Shown: positions 1 through 11,968, numbered from the stretch's first letter. The stretch is 64,000 nucleotides of DNA from Cephalotus follicularis (GCA_001972305.1 BDDD01001508.1:264518-328517); one strand, 5' to 3'. A program made the numbers and translations. The notes: generated by a model not told the origin, from the letters alone.

Positions 1-1875
1 TGCAATAAAAACCATATTCTTTTTCAAATTTTTAATAAAGGAAGAGACTTTCACTAAAAACTCTCTCATTTCATTATTAGGGGAAGAAAAAAGGACATAA
101 TTTGAAACGGGTTAGTCTAAAATAGCAAGTTTATAAGAGTTTTCAAATTTTGATTAACCATAAGGAATCAAATCTAAACAAAATGGACAAGTGGAAACTC
201 ACCATATTCTCAAAATCTAAAATTGGTGAAAAAAATGAAATGATATTTCAGTGATCAATTTGGTTTCATCAAAAGTTTCAATTTTTCAAAAACAAAAAAG
301 AAGGGAGAATTACACATCAGTTAGCAATATTTATTAGTTATCTCTAACAAAGAAAAAGAGACAAAATGAACATATGAATGAAATACAATTCAAACCTCAA
401 ATTTTTGGTTTGTGCCTGATCAAACAAAAACCCCCAGAAAACCACCCAAACTTCTCTCCTCTTAAACCCCTCACAGACAATGATTATATAACCTTTGGTT
501 TGCGCTTTGACCTCTTTGGCCTTTTGAACTGGATTAACCGGTAATGTTAAGTGTATTTACCGGCTGTTGCAGGTAAGAAAAACCACTTAGACCAGTTCCT
601 CCGTTTGTGGGGGTGATTCATATGTCTTTGGTTGACACGTGGAAGACTCTCCTTTGATGTGGGCTAATCTTATCTCATTCACTAAAAATACCACGTTTTG
701 GGTAATGAATGTGAAAATGGAAAGACTGTTTAGACAATTTTGCCCATGTATGTCTCTACTTCCGGTAATCTAATCACGCAAATGATAACTGCTTGTTTGT
801 TGATTTATGTCTGCCTTTCGACAAACAACATATAAATGAAACTCCCAACTACCATAGTAACCAAACACTTGTCTATGCTTTTAAAAATGCAACTGCAATT
901 CTGGTATGGCTAATAGTTACCCAAGACATAAGTTGAATCTGCACACGAGAATCTCTTGGTAGAGTTTGATTAACAAGTATTTTAAAGACATTTATTAAGA
1001 AAGAGAGATATTAACAAATAAAAAATAAAAAATAAAAATAATTTTTAATACACATTATAAAATACATTAAAAATCAAAATCATTTTTTATGTACTCTTCT
1101 TTAACTAGTACTCTTACAAAACTTATTAGTTAAATCCCTCTTAATATTTGAGGATTTTTCTATCTTATAATGATGGCTCTATGGTAAGAAAAAATAAATC
1201 CTTAGAACCGTATTCAAAAGGATAAAACTCAAATGTCTTGGCCGATAGGCAGATTCAGAGACATAATCCAAGTGCATGTCTCCATGTGGCACTCGTAACT
1301 CAAACTATGTAGTGACGGTTATTTGATTTATGTCCTCTTTAAGTGCTGGTTGCGGTTACAATCAGCAACCAATAACAGCTTTTCATCTCAAAATAAAAAT
1401 TGTATAGTGTTTGGTAAGTGTATAGGGTAAAAAAAGGTCTCGTAATTGAAAATTTGTTTAATGTAACAGAGATATTACCTTATTGTATCATTGATAAGAT
1501 GAATTTCACATGATGAACTTTACCATGTCAATGACACAATAAGGCAATACTTTTGTTACACTAAATACTTTATATTTATAATTTTGATCCAAAAACACAA
1601 AAATTATACAACTCTCTTATCTTCCGTTTGTTGTTTGTTGTTTGAGTAAAACACAATTATTTATTATATTAGTCCTTATTATATTTTACACAATAATAAA
1701 TTCTTTTAAATAATTGTTATATCCCTGTGGTTGCCATCATCAATAAAAAATGTTTTAACTCAAAATATTTATGGCACTTTTTAACATCCCAAAAAACTTC
1801 AGAAGTTTGATGAACGAAATTTATTATTTTATTACAAAATTAATTAAGATCACATTTTAATATTTTTGTATTATT
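1..1875. other. AT-rich intergenic DNA, no gene seen
   Basis: No open frame with recognisable coding content occurs on either strand. The stretch is AT-rich with short homopolymer runs and ends in the insertion site of the retrotransposon at about 1,880. A slightly less AT-rich part around 420-720 could be the promoter or leader of a gene outside the window, but no exon could be supported. Confidence 0.6.
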
Positions 1876-1883
1876 ATTATTGT

Positions 1884-2851
1884 TGATACAGAAATTCTTC
1901 TTTCAACAGTATCCTACGTGGAAGACTTTTATTTGTTAAGAGAAACGCTTGTCACTGATGCCTTGAGGAAGATCTTGATCTCGGACACCTGCACAAGGTA
2001 ACAGAAATGGTGGAAAGTCCAGGAGGTTGTTCTCCCGGGGACACTCCGACGCTCAAGTTAGACAAAATGCAGATGAAAATAGGTTCTTTGAATAGTAAAA
2101 ATGGCTGACATTTGTTCAGTCTGTTGAACTTGTATTTATATTGGTGTTTTTGTAACTGATTGAGCATGTAATCCGGAGGTGATGGCTGTCCCCTAAGGAA
2201 ATTCCGAGGATCTCGGGATTTCCCTTATCTCCACCTGAATTATCTCTTCTTTCCTTTATCGTCTCCTTAATTATCTCCTTTCCTTGTTGATTGTCACCCC
2301 TATCTTAACTTTTGTATTAGCTGATAGTCATCCTTATCTTATCTTCTATATTTAGAAGATAAGGATCCCTGGAATTTAGGCTAACTCCCTGGCCTCATTC
2401 CGTAAATGAGGAGGAGACCTTCTGTCTTAGATCTGCCGAGGAGAGGAGCTGCTGTGAGGCTAATGAGACAGTTAGTCCCTGGCTTCAAAGTCTTCAAGGT
2501 CCATAGACTTGCACTCAAGGTGAATGGCCTTCTGTTTTATATAGTAGTGGATGTCCTTGGCAATATGCTTCAGTAGGGGATCTCGGACCTGACGCCGAGG
2601 TGGATGAAAATTGTATGGCGATTACTGGACTGGTCCTCGGCGCTTGTCTCGAGGAGAATGGCCTTTGTACTGTAACCACCGGGTGTGTCCTCGGCACTTA
2701 TGCCGAGGAGGGGTCCTCCTTACATTGTTACTTTCTTGACTAACGGACTTCCTCTGCTTCTAATTCATCAATCATTGTCACTTGGACATCTGGTGGTGCT
2801 TGGATGAGGACACGTGTTGTTTTTTATTTAACTTAATTTTTCCCCATATCA
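1884..2851 (-). repeat. 3' LTR of the Tat-type element (complete, 968 bp)
   Basis: This LTR is near-identical to 11969-12705 over its right-hand 741 bp. The left 227 bp (1884-2110) have no counterpart in the other LTR but are clearly related to the solo LTR at 50.5 kb, so they belong to the original LTR. On the minus strand it contains TATAAATA (2133-2140), about 30 bp ahead of the point where the other LTR is broken, and a second TATATAAAA (2535-2543). By eye there are about 12 substitutions and one 4 bp indel between the copies, roughly 1.6 percent divergence. Confidence 0.9.
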
Positions 2852-2866
2852 TATGCCCCCCTGGTC
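2852..2866 (-). other. Polypurine tract beside the 3' LTR
   Basis: Immediately inside the 3' LTR the minus strand reads a G-rich run (AGGGGGG, complement of 2856-2862) followed by CATA and the LTR start TGATATGG. This is the position and composition of the plus-strand primer of an LTR retrotransposon and confirms the minus orientation. Confidence 0.7.
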
Positions 2867-3247
2867 CTTATTCTCTGACCGTGGTCAGAGGAGAAGGAGC
2901 AGAGCTAAGAGCCGTGGCCCAGGCAATACACCTTTGCAGAGCTTGCTATTAATCCTCTTCTCATGAACTAGCCGAGAACAAAGACTTGTATTATTTTCTG
3001 CAGAATGTTGGGTGTGCCTTGGTAGAGGATCAAAGCCTGCCCCCTTGTCTTCTCCTGTCCCATCTAAAGGACCTCGTGCTATGAACCCACATCATTGCAC
3101 TTAAGTAACGCATTAAGCACACTTCACACATGGCACGAGCAGAGCGTTTCCCGCCTCTGCTGCTTCGTTTCCCGCGCTTGGAATGTCGGTTGGTTTCTCA
3201 ACCATTGGATCTTCGCTAGATGGAGGGCTAGGATCAAAGTTAGGGCC

Positions 3248-3255
3248 TATAAAAG
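3248..3255 (+). promoter_or_regulatory. TATA box of the antisense gene
   Basis: TATAAAAG stands 136 bp ahead of the leader-intron donor. A telo-box-like AAACCCTA lies just downstream (3257-3264). Spacing suggests a transcript start near 3,280. The box is on the plus strand, opposite to gag-pol, so it would drive only the antisense gene. Confidence 0.6.
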
Positions 3256-3479
3256 AAACCCTAAATCACTAAGCCAATCTTTTACGCCTTCTTGCCTTTT
3301 TGCCAACACCAGAGAATTTGTGATTTCTAGTTTCCCTTGTGCTTTCTACCTTGAATCTTCGTCTTCAACCCATCCTCGTTCAAGTTTCTGAGTAAGTTAA
3401 CAGTGCCTTTTTTGTTCTGTACTGATTCCTGTTTTTCTTTCTCGCTTTTTCTTCATCTCCTTCATTTATCTTCACTTAG

Positions 3480-5445
3480 ATGGCCAGAATTAAACGCACT
3501 GCTAGGGTTTCTCCTCCCTTGGAGGTTGAGCCCCTGGCTATGGTGATCCCCCCTGATGAGAGTCCCCTTCCATCTAAGGGTAGCTTGGGGGCTGCAGTGG
3601 GTGAACCAACCCTTCCCGACACCGAAGCTGACTCCTCTGCCCCTGATGGCTTTGGTGTCAGTGTTCTCTCACAGGAGGACGTTGTTGAACTAACTACCAA
3701 GTTCAACTTCCCATCTGGGTTGAGATTTTGCCTGCCCAAGGATCCTCGGACGGTGGAGACCACACGTCTTAACAGGAGGCCCACATTGACCGCGGCCGAG
3801 GACCTGGACCTCAATAAACTCATCCACTTGGAGCTCGAGGAGGTGAGCTCTGTCATTGTCGAGGAGCGTCTGCTCCGGGCTGGATTAAGTGTTGCTCCAA
3901 GCCAAGGGTCACACTCGGCCGAGGTCGAGGAAGCCTCAGGGGACGAGGGGTCCCCTGCCCAATCCATGCCCCAAGAGATGGGGGAAAACTGTATAAAGCT
4001 TTCGTCTCCTCCGTCTTTTTTGTCTTCATATTTTTCCTAACTTGTTCAATTTTAAATCACTAACATTCTTGACTTCGGTCTGTGCAGCAATGTCTTCTAG
4101 GAAGGGATTTGATGCTTTGTTCCACGCTTGCAAAGGCTCTAAGTCCTCCTCTGCTACTGCAGAGAAACAAAAGGCTGCCGAGGAAGCGGCCAGACGAAAG
4201 GCTGCCGAGGAGGCCGCTAAGCAAAAGGCTGCAGAGGGAGCCAAACAAAGGGCCAAGGCCGCGGCGGCCGGGGCCAAGCAACTGAAGAAAGCAGCGGGCA
4301 AGGATAAAGGGGCCAAACGCCCTATCAGTGGACGTACCTCTGACGGTCCTCCAAGCAAAAGGGGGAGACTTATCACCGATCCCGAGATGGACTCCATCCT
4401 CGGACGAACGGCAGACGTCCCCATCATCCTGCCTCCCTCTCGGGACGTGGAGAGGATGATCGATGAGCTAGAGGGAGTTGGAAAGGGCTCCTCTAGCTTG
4501 AATACTCAAGGGGTGCCATTTGCCCTCAGCTCTCTCTGTTTTTTCCTGGACGAGCTGAAGGAAAGGGATGACTGGTCCAGCAAGGACCTCGTCCATAACT
4601 CACTGCGAAGCCAGTTTGAGGTAAATGAAGATCCTCTGACTATATAGTTTGCACTTTCATATTTTATGTTCTAACTTCATTTTTCTTTGCAGGCTTTGAA
4701 TAATCACCACCTGTTGGTTGAGAACTACTCAATCATCTTGGAGAGGTGCGACAAACTGAGGCTGGAGGTGATGGATGAGAAGGAAACTTCTCGTCTTGCC
4801 AAGGCTCAACTCGAGGAGGTCCTCAAGGCTCAAGAGTCCACTGTTGAGAAGAGGAACAGGGTTGTCCTGGAGAAGGATCAATCCCAAAAAGAGCTCTCCA
4901 AGGCCCGTTACTTGTTCCAATCTTTGCAGAAGCAGCACGAGGAAACCTTGAGGAAGTATGAGAAGGCCATGAAGAGGCGTGAGGAGGAAAAAGCCAAGGC
5001 TGTGAAGGATGCCCTTGACGAGTTTAGGTCCTCTGATGAATTCCTTAGCCTGATGGAAGCCTCCGTGGAGGACTTCAAGGCTTCTGATGCCTTTGGCGAG
5101 GAGGTCTTCAAGGAATCTGCCGAATACTATCGTCGGAGATTCTATACTTGCAAGAATTGGGTCAAGGCTCTGCACCCAGAGGTTCCCCTGGAAGAGATCG
5201 CCTTCTGCTCGGCTGCCAAAGCCTTCGATTTTTATCCAGACGGATACGAAGCTGAGGAGGAGAGAGCCGAGGAGGCCTTGGAAAGGATCGCTGGGCAAGA
5301 AGTTGGAGAAGAGGGACCAGAAGCTGAGCCTGCTTCCAAGGATCCCGCCTCAGAGCCTGCCACTCCTCTTCCTCCTCAAACTGGGCCTTTTGTGCCTCAT
5401 CCTCCTGAGGATGATATCTCCGCCGACCCTCCTTCCATAGTTTAG
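3480..5445 (+). CDS. Antisense spliced gene inside the retrotransposon (coiled-coil protein, Tat aORF type)
   Basis: Three coding exons join in frame: 3480-3990, 4088-4620 and 4693-5445 (1,797 nt, 598 residues plus stop). The introns have GT-AG ends: 3991-4087 (donor GTATAA, acceptor GTGCAG) and 4621-4692 (GTAAAT, TTGCAG). A probable leader intron, 3392-3479 (GTAAGT to CTTAG), ends exactly at the ATG. Residues 1-170 are acidic and Pro/Ser-rich. Residues 171-348 hold an Ala/Lys/Glu-rich repeat (about 195-245) followed by a basic KRGR stretch that could act in nuclear import. Residues 349-598 are a long charged coiled coil ending in an acidic, proline-rich tail. No transposase catalytic motif is seen. 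Genes on the strand opposite to pol, between pol and the 3' LTR, are known from Tat-lineage elements; some are database-labelled 'putative gypsy type transposon'. Membership in that group is inference, and function is unknown. The first exon looks short for the group, so an internal deletion is possible. Confidence 0.7.
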
Positions 5446-5559
5446 TTTTTATCTTTCTTTTTTGTAATGATCTCCTCTTCCAGTGCTTGTAATTTTTTAA
5501 CATATGAATGAAGGGAACTTTTTGAATCTTCTATTGTCTTTACTTTTTTGCATTGTGGG

Positions 5560-6060
5560 CTTCATGTGTTTGCACTTAATATGTATGCTTACAACCCTCT
5601 TAGGGATTTTGCCCCTTGGGACCTCTGACTCCTCGTAGAGGCAGACACTCCTCCAAAATAATTTAAAAGCAACTTAACACAATCACTAACAGAAAGCTTG
5701 TATCTTTGGACCTTGCCTTCAAATTACCTCCTGTATGGTGGTTGACCTTTGCATTCTTGTACTTGTTAATAATCCCCTTAGGAATCTTATTTTCACAGTA
5801 ACTTCTAACTCTTCACCCAAGCGAGCACTTGACACCCAAAAAAGCTTAAGTAACTTAAGAAAAATATAAGTAAAAAAGGCTTTGCCTTCTCGGGCCTTCT
5901 CTTCAATTAGTCGCTTGTATGTTTGAGCTTTGAGTGCATATACGCATCGACAATTCCCTTGGGAATTTTATCCTTATTGTGACCTCGGATATCTCGCACA
6001 AGTGGGCAACTAACTCCATAAAGGCTTAAGTAACTAATAAAAAGAATAAGCCCTCGTGTT
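5560..6060. repeat. Degenerate tandem repeat, about 200 bp unit, about 2.5-3 copies
   Basis: Three blocks share the same order of motifs: a 'cccttgggaat' or 'cccttaggaat' core, a 'gacctc...tc' segment, 'gcttaagtaact', and a closing 'gccttc' or 'ccctcg' segment. Cores lie near 5,600, 5,774 and 5,955. The copies are strongly diverged, so boundaries are approximate. Confidence 0.45.
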
Positions 6061-6524
6061 CCCGGACTTAACAGATTCCACATGTGTTCTCAACCTCCTC
6101 AGAACTTTTAACTTAGTCCAAATCACTAACCTTGCATGGGCGAGGTCACTCAAGCTTTGACAGTCCTCGTAGGACCCTTCACTTTTGAGAGAACTTTAGT
6201 TTGACAGTAACCGAGTCTTCATAAAATCTTTATACTCATAATTTGAGTTCTTGGTCTGCTCAGACAAGTTCTCATGGGTTTGCCGAGGAGAGTATCGTCT
6301 GACCTAAGAAGTTTTAGGACAGGTCGGCTGAGCTTTCACTCCACTTGGAGACACTTGTATTAAAGTGCTCAGTCCGACGAGCTTGATCGTTGCGAGTTCC
6401 CATGGATTCGCCTTTCAAGTCACGACTTTAAGTCTGGTTGGACAAGTTCCCATGGTGTTGTCAACCAGTGTTTGCTCCCGTAGGAGTCTTAGTGCTTCCT
6501 TGGAAGTCTTTGTTGATAGATATA

Positions 6525-6605
6525 GGTGCTCCTCGGAACGAGTCTTTTGCATGCTCCTCGGAAGGAGGCTTTTGTGTGCTCCTCGTAAGGAGGCTTTTTG
6601 TATGT
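6525..6605. repeat. Minisatellite, about 27 bp x 3
   Basis: Three adjacent units share the pattern GCTCCTCGGAAGGAGGCTTT with one to a few changes each. Each unit contains an imperfect inverted repeat (CTCCT...AGGAG), so the transcript could fold into small hairpins. It lies in the 3' region of the retrotransposon. Confidence 0.65.
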
Positions 6606-6898
6606 GCATCATTGGATGCTCTTTAACTCCTGTTTCGCTGGTCTGTCTGAAACCTCGGCTTGTGTTGATTTCCTTTTTTAAGAATTAGCCTCCGTAAGGC
6701 TTAGGAAGCTTTTAGATCTAGGTGCCCCCTTGGGGGCATGGTCCGAGATGCTTAGCTTAAGACTGAAGGAGCTGATCGGCGGCTGTTCAGAGGTTTGAGG
6801 ACATGAACATTGGACCTCCGGTCCCTTGTAAACTTGGAACTATAATGTTGAACACAAAATTTTGAAAAAATTCGAACTTCATTGAAAATGTCTTACAT

Positions 6899-9800
6899 TT
6901 ATTGATAATACTTCCTCAGATGCTCGGCATTCCAAGCTCTGGCAATCTCCCTACCCCCCAAAGTTTCAAGTTTGAACGTTCCTGGGCGGAGGACCCTTTT
7001 GATCTTGTATGGCCCTTCCCAGGCAGGGGCTAGCTTTCCTCTGGTACCAGTGGGGTCTGCAACGGCTGAGTTACGTAGAACTAGATCTCCTTGCCTTAGT
7101 GGTCTCGGGCTTACTCTTTTGTTGTAGAAACGACTAACCCTCTGTTGGTAGGCTGCAACTCTGATTGCAGCTTTATCTCTGAGCTCTCCCACAAGGTCGA
7201 GGAGGCATCTAAGCCCTTCTTCGTTGTTGTCTTCAGTGAAGTGCACTACCCTTGGAGATTGCATTCCAACCTCTACTAGTATCATAGCCTCTGCTCCGAA
7301 ACACAAACTGTATGGGGATTCTCCAGTTGTAGTCCGAGGAGTGGTTCTGTATGCCCACAATACACTTGGTAGTTCCTCGGTCCACCTTCCTTTGCTGTCT
7401 TATAACCGCTTTTTCAAGCCCAAGATGATCTCCCTGTTGATCATCTCGGCTTGGCCATTACTCTGAGGGTAGGCTACTGAAGCAAGCCTATGCTCTATCC
7501 TCCATTCTCTGCAAAAGTCCCGGAAGGCTTGACAATCAAACTGCTTACCATTATCAGTGATAATTGTTCTCGGAACTCCGAATCTGCAGATTATTGACTT
7601 CCACACAAAGCTCACTGTGTTCTTCTCTGTAATCGTGGCCAAAGGTTCTGCTTCCACCCACTTGGTGAAGTAATCAACTGCTACAATGAGGAACTTCCTC
7701 TGGCCTGTTGCCATTGGTAATGGTCCGACGAAGTCCATTCCCCACTGTGCGAAGGGCCACGGGGCCGTTATTGACGTCAGAGGTTGAGAAGGCCTTCTAC
7801 TTATGTTGGCGTTCCTCTGACATTTGTCACACTTCCTCACTAAGTTTATAGCATCTTGATGCATGGTTGGCCAGTAGTAACCTTACCTTAACAACTTGTG
7901 AGATAATGTCCTGCCCCCAGTGTGGTTGCCACAAATTCCTTCATGAACTTCCCTTAGAGCATAGTCGACCTCTGAGGGGTTCAAACATCTTATCCACGGA
8001 AATGAGAAATACCTTTTGTAGAGGATTCCATCTCGGAATTGGAATCTGTTTGCTCTGTAAACTAGCTTCCTCGCCTCCACTGGGTTCTCGGGTAGGATCC
8101 CATCCCTTAGCCAATCGATAAAGGGAGTCATCCAATTTGGCTCCTGTGGAACATCTATGTCCATTACCTCTGCTTGAGAGATGGTTGGACGATTCAAGTA
8201 GTCAACTAGTACTGTTTGATTTTTCTCCAACTCCTCTGTTGTTGCTAGCTTCGATAGTTGGTCTGCTCTGACGTTTTCTGCTCTTGGCACTTTCACAATT
8301 CTCAAAACTTCGAAAGCGGACTTCATGCCCTGAAAGTGGGATAAGTACTTCATCATAAGGTCTTCTCTGGCCTCATACTCCCCATTCGCCAAACCAACCA
8401 CCAGCTGAGAATCACTTGAGGCTTCAATCCTCTGCACCTCCAAGTGCTTTGCAATTGTCAGTCCAACTATCAGAGCTTCCCATTCAGCCTCGTTATTTGT
8501 AGCTTTGAATTTGAACCTCAGAGCATACTCCAATGTCCAACCATCTGGACTTGTCAATACTAACCCTGCCCCACTACCAGTGAGGCATGAGGATCCATCC
8601 ACTGATAACTTCCATATCCCCTTCTCGGTCTCGGAAGGGTTCTCCTCCATACACTCCGTAGGTGTATTATCTCCAACAAAGTCGGCCAGTACCTGTGACT
8701 TGATTGCTGGTCTGGCTTTGAACTTCACATCATACTCGCTTAGTTCGACTGACCACTTGATTAGCCTGCCCGAGGTGTCAGGCTTGGCAAGAACTTGTTT
8801 GAGTGGTTTGTCAGTCAAAACCTTGATTGTATGGGCTTGAAAATATGGCCTCAATTTTCTGGCCAAGATTATCAAAGCGTAGGCATACTTCTCTACTTCT
8901 GGGTACCTCCCCTCAGCATCGTTCAAAGCCTTGCTCACGTAGTATACTGGCCTTTGAACCTTATCCTCTTCTCTGACTAACACTGCACTCACTGCGCCCG
9001 AGGTGGCCGCAAGGTACAAATACAGGTCTTCTCCATCCTTGGGTTTTGAAATCAGGGGAGGAGAAGCCAAGTATTCCTTCAACTTGTCAAAGGCTGCTTG
9101 ACAATCATCAGACCACGAGAATCCCTTGGGATCTCTGAGTATTTTAAAGAAGGGAAGGCACTTCTCTGCCGACTTGGACACAAACCTACTCAGGGCTGCA
9201 ATCTTCCCATTCAACCTCTGGACGTCCCTGATGGTTTGAGGTGGCCTCATGCTTTGAATTGCCGAGATCTTCTCGGGGTTTGCCTCTATTCCTCTGCTAG
9301 AGACCATGAATCCGAGGAACTTCCCCGAGGTAACCCCAAATGTACACTTGGATGGATTAAGCTTCATATTATACTTCCTCAACACTTCAAAAGTCTCCTC
9401 CAAATCTTTCACATGGGGGTTCCTGGCAGGGGTTTTGACGAGCATATCGTCTATGTATACCTCCATATTCTTCCCAATTTGAAGTTCAAAAATTTTGTTG
9501 ACCAGGCGTTGGTAAGTGGCCCCTGCATTCTTCAAGCCAAAGGGCATAACCTTGTAGCAGTACATTCCTCGGTCTGTTATGAATGCTGTCTTGTCCTCGT
9601 CTGGCTTGTACATGGGGATTTGATTGTATCCCGAGTAAGCGTCCAAGAAGCTCAAGATTCTGTAACCCGAGGTTGCATCTACCAGCTGGTCTATCTTTGA
9701 GAGAGGGAAGTGATCCTTTGGGCAGACTTTGTTGAGATCCGTGAAGTCTATGCACATCCTCCATTTTCCATTGGCCTTTTTGACCAACACTGGATTTGCC

Positions 9801-11083
9801 AACCAGTCCGAGTAATGCACTTCTCTGATAAAACCTACCTGCAACAACTTGCTCACCTCCTCGGCTATTGCTTGCTGCCTCTCAGGGGCAAAGTTCCTCT
9901 TCTTTTGCCTGATCGGAGGTCTGGCTGGATCCACACTTAGCTTGTGAACCATTACACTTGGATTGATGCCAGGGACCTCCTCTGCCGACCATGCAAATAC
10001 ATCCTTATTATCTGGGAGGAATGTTATTAATTCCTCCTTCTCCGCCTCTCCAAGCTGTGAGCCAACTTGGAGTAGTCTTTCTGTGTTGCCCTCTTCTATG
10101 GGCACTTGGAGGACATCCTCTACCGGTTGTGGACGCTCTGGTTCCATGTCACCTCTGAGCTCCACGTTCGCTATGGGGAGGACCTTACCCTTCCCCTTAT
10201 CCGAGATGGCAGTTTTATAACATCTCCTCGCCACCTCTTGGTCTCCTCGGACCTCTCCCACGCCAAACCTTGTGGGAAACTTCACTAATAAGTGTCTCGT
10301 AGACACTATGGCCTCCAACAAGTTCAGACCTGGTCGCCCCACTATAGCATTGTATGGGCTTGGGGTATCCACTACCAGGAACGTCATCTCTACCTGCGTC
10401 TGGCGTGGGGCGGTTCCTGCAACCACGGACAGGTTGATAGATCCCAGAGGATGGATCGTCTCACCTGTAAAACCAACCAGTGGGGTTTTAACGGGTTTCA
10501 GCTGGTCGGCCGAGATCCTCAGTTGATCAAATGCATGCTTGTACAGGATGTCGGCCGAGCTGCCACTATCTATGAGAATTCTCTTCATGGTAAAGAGTTC
10601 TACCAGAAGAGTTACCACCACTGGATCATCGTGAGAAAGACGTACTCCCTCATAGTCCACCTCCGAGAAGGTTATCACCTCCTCTTCTCCTCTAGTCCTG
10701 AGCCTTTTGCTGTGAGGGACTTGTTGCACAGCAAGGGACTGTCTCCCATAGGCCTTCCTTGCATTTGAGTGGTCGCCCCCTGACGCGGCCCCACCAAAGA
10801 TAGTGTGAATGACACCTCTGGGCTGTTGTGCTTGTTGCTCCTCTGGCTGCCGAGGAGCCTCTTCTCTTCTTTGTTCCCTCCTTCCTTGAAGGGCATCTCT
10901 ATCCACATATTTGCGCTGATGTCCCTTTCTAATCAGATCCTCAATCTGATTCTTCAGCTGCCTGCACTCCTCTGTATCGTGGCCGTGGTCACGATGATAC
11001 CGGCAGTACTTCTCCATATTCCTGTTCTCTGCCGGAGTTCTCAGCTTCTCAGGCCACTGGAAAGGGACTTTAGCTTGCTCCAC
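6899..11083 (-). pseudogene. Retrotransposon pol (gag C-terminus, PR, RT, dual RNase H, integrase), two stop codons
   Basis: The frame opens with the end of gag: a zinc-knuckle-like C-x2-H-x4-H-x4-C at about residues 27-40 of the open segment. It continues with an aspartic protease (DSG at about 172-174), reverse transcriptase (about 400-590, YIDD at about 543), RNase H, and a second RNase H-like domain (about 840-965, starting SVDGSS). Integrase follows, with an H/H...C/C zinc-binding head and D, D, E catalytic positions in 'MDFVG', 'TDNGKQF' and 'EMINRE'. The frame is interrupted by TAA at 7883-7885, just before the integrase CxxC, and again by TAA at 7400-7402, soon after the catalytic E. 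Both stops are in frame with what follows, so they look like point mutations (for example CAA to TAA). The last part (7360-6899) is the integrase C-terminal region ending at a natural stop. The copy would make no working integrase. Confidence 0.9.
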
Positions 11084-11968
11084 AGCAAGTATTTTGGTGC
11101 GTGTGTCCAGGAGGGGGGCAAAGGTATTGTAAAATGGTATTGGGGGCCCACCCCTGGATGTGCCTTCTCGTCTTGAAAGCTTATGTCTGAGGTCTTCCTT
11201 TGACAGGTCTGACCTCTCCTCCTCTTCTCTCTTCTCTCGGGAGCATTTCGTGAATGCTCCATTCTCTCCTCCTGATGGCCAGTCCAGGGTGTCTTTTGCT
11301 TCCTGGCCACCATCTCTTCCTCGGCATTGACATACCTTTCTGCCCTTTTCAGCAACTCTGCCATGTCTTTTGCCGGCTTCTTCAGCAGAGAAAAGGTAAA
11401 TTTCGAGCTGCTCCTCAGCCCATTGTTCAAGGCTGCCAGAGCAAAGGATGGCTCCAGGTCTTTCACTGTGAGAGATTCTTTGTTGAACCTGGTGAGGTAA
11501 TCTCTCAACGTCTCATCCTTACCCTGCACCACGTTGATGAGGTGGGTAGAGTTCCTCCTCTGAGTGGTGCTGTTGAGGAACTTAGTCACGAACAGTTCCG
11601 TAAACTGATCAAAGCTCTTCACTGAATTCCTCGCCAAGGTAAAGTACCATGCCTGGGCAGCTCCAATCAAAGTCATTGGGAATCCTCGGCAGAGCATGGC
11701 GTCCGAGGCTTGATACATCCACATAGCCTGGATGTATGAGCGCACATGTTGGATGGGGTCCGTGGACCCATCGTACTTATCAAGGCTTGGGTTTCGGAAC
11801 CCACTAGGGACTTGCTCCGTTATGATCTCGGCTGTGAAGGGGTGTGCATTAATATTTTGCACCTCGGATAGGTGCCCCCTTGGCTGTTCCACTCCTCGGA
11901 ACCTCCTTTCTAAGTCTGCAAGCCTTCTATGCACTGCTTGCTCTACCTCTTCAATGTTCCTAACCCTG
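11041..11968 (-). pseudogene. Retrotransposon gag, 5'-truncated and frameshifted
   Basis: The frame runs from the LTR break at 11968 with an internal ATG at 11934 and encodes a typical plant gypsy capsid region ('MWMYQASDAMLCRGF', 'AQAWYF', 'RDYLTRFN'). The sequence upstream of that ATG continues in frame right up to the LTR without a start, so the true gag start has been removed. Near 11,215-11,240, in a purine-rich run of GAGAAGAGGAGGAG, the meaningful frame jumps to that of pol: the alternative frame reads RSDLSKEDLRHKL and leads without stop into the zinc-knuckle part. The 11041-11934 frame after that point is therefore out of register. Confidence 0.85.

Larger units (their letters stand above)
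5446..6898. other. Non-coding 3' region of the element
   Basis: This stretch lies between the antisense gene and the end of integrase. It carries no plausible frame but is full of diverged repeats with CCTCGG and CCCTTAGGAAT motifs. Long, repeat-rich 3' untranslated regions are a recognised property of Tat-lineage elements. The 3' end of the antisense transcript should also fall here; an AATGAA-like stretch lies near 5,506. Confidence 0.5.

Noticed and set aside
3095..3391. 98-codon plus-strand frame upstream of the antisense gene
   Set aside because: It overlaps the TATA box and leader of the antisense gene and ends just at the leader-intron donor; composition is not protein-like.
3476..3967. 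163-codon minus-strand frame
   Set aside because: It mirrors exon 2 of the antisense gene and lacks retroelement features.
4729..5298. 189-codon minus-strand frame
   Set aside because: It mirrors the coiled-coil exon; Leu-rich content is the antisense reading of Glu/Lys codons.
9098..9700. 200-codon plus-strand frame opposite to reverse transcriptase
   Set aside because: A shadow of the pol frame on the other strand; no splice signals or homology of its own.
10292..11625. Several 120-160-codon plus-strand frames opposite to gag-pol
   Set aside because: Mirror frames of GC-richer coding DNA; only the 3.5-5.4 kb antisense gene has supporting promoter and introns.
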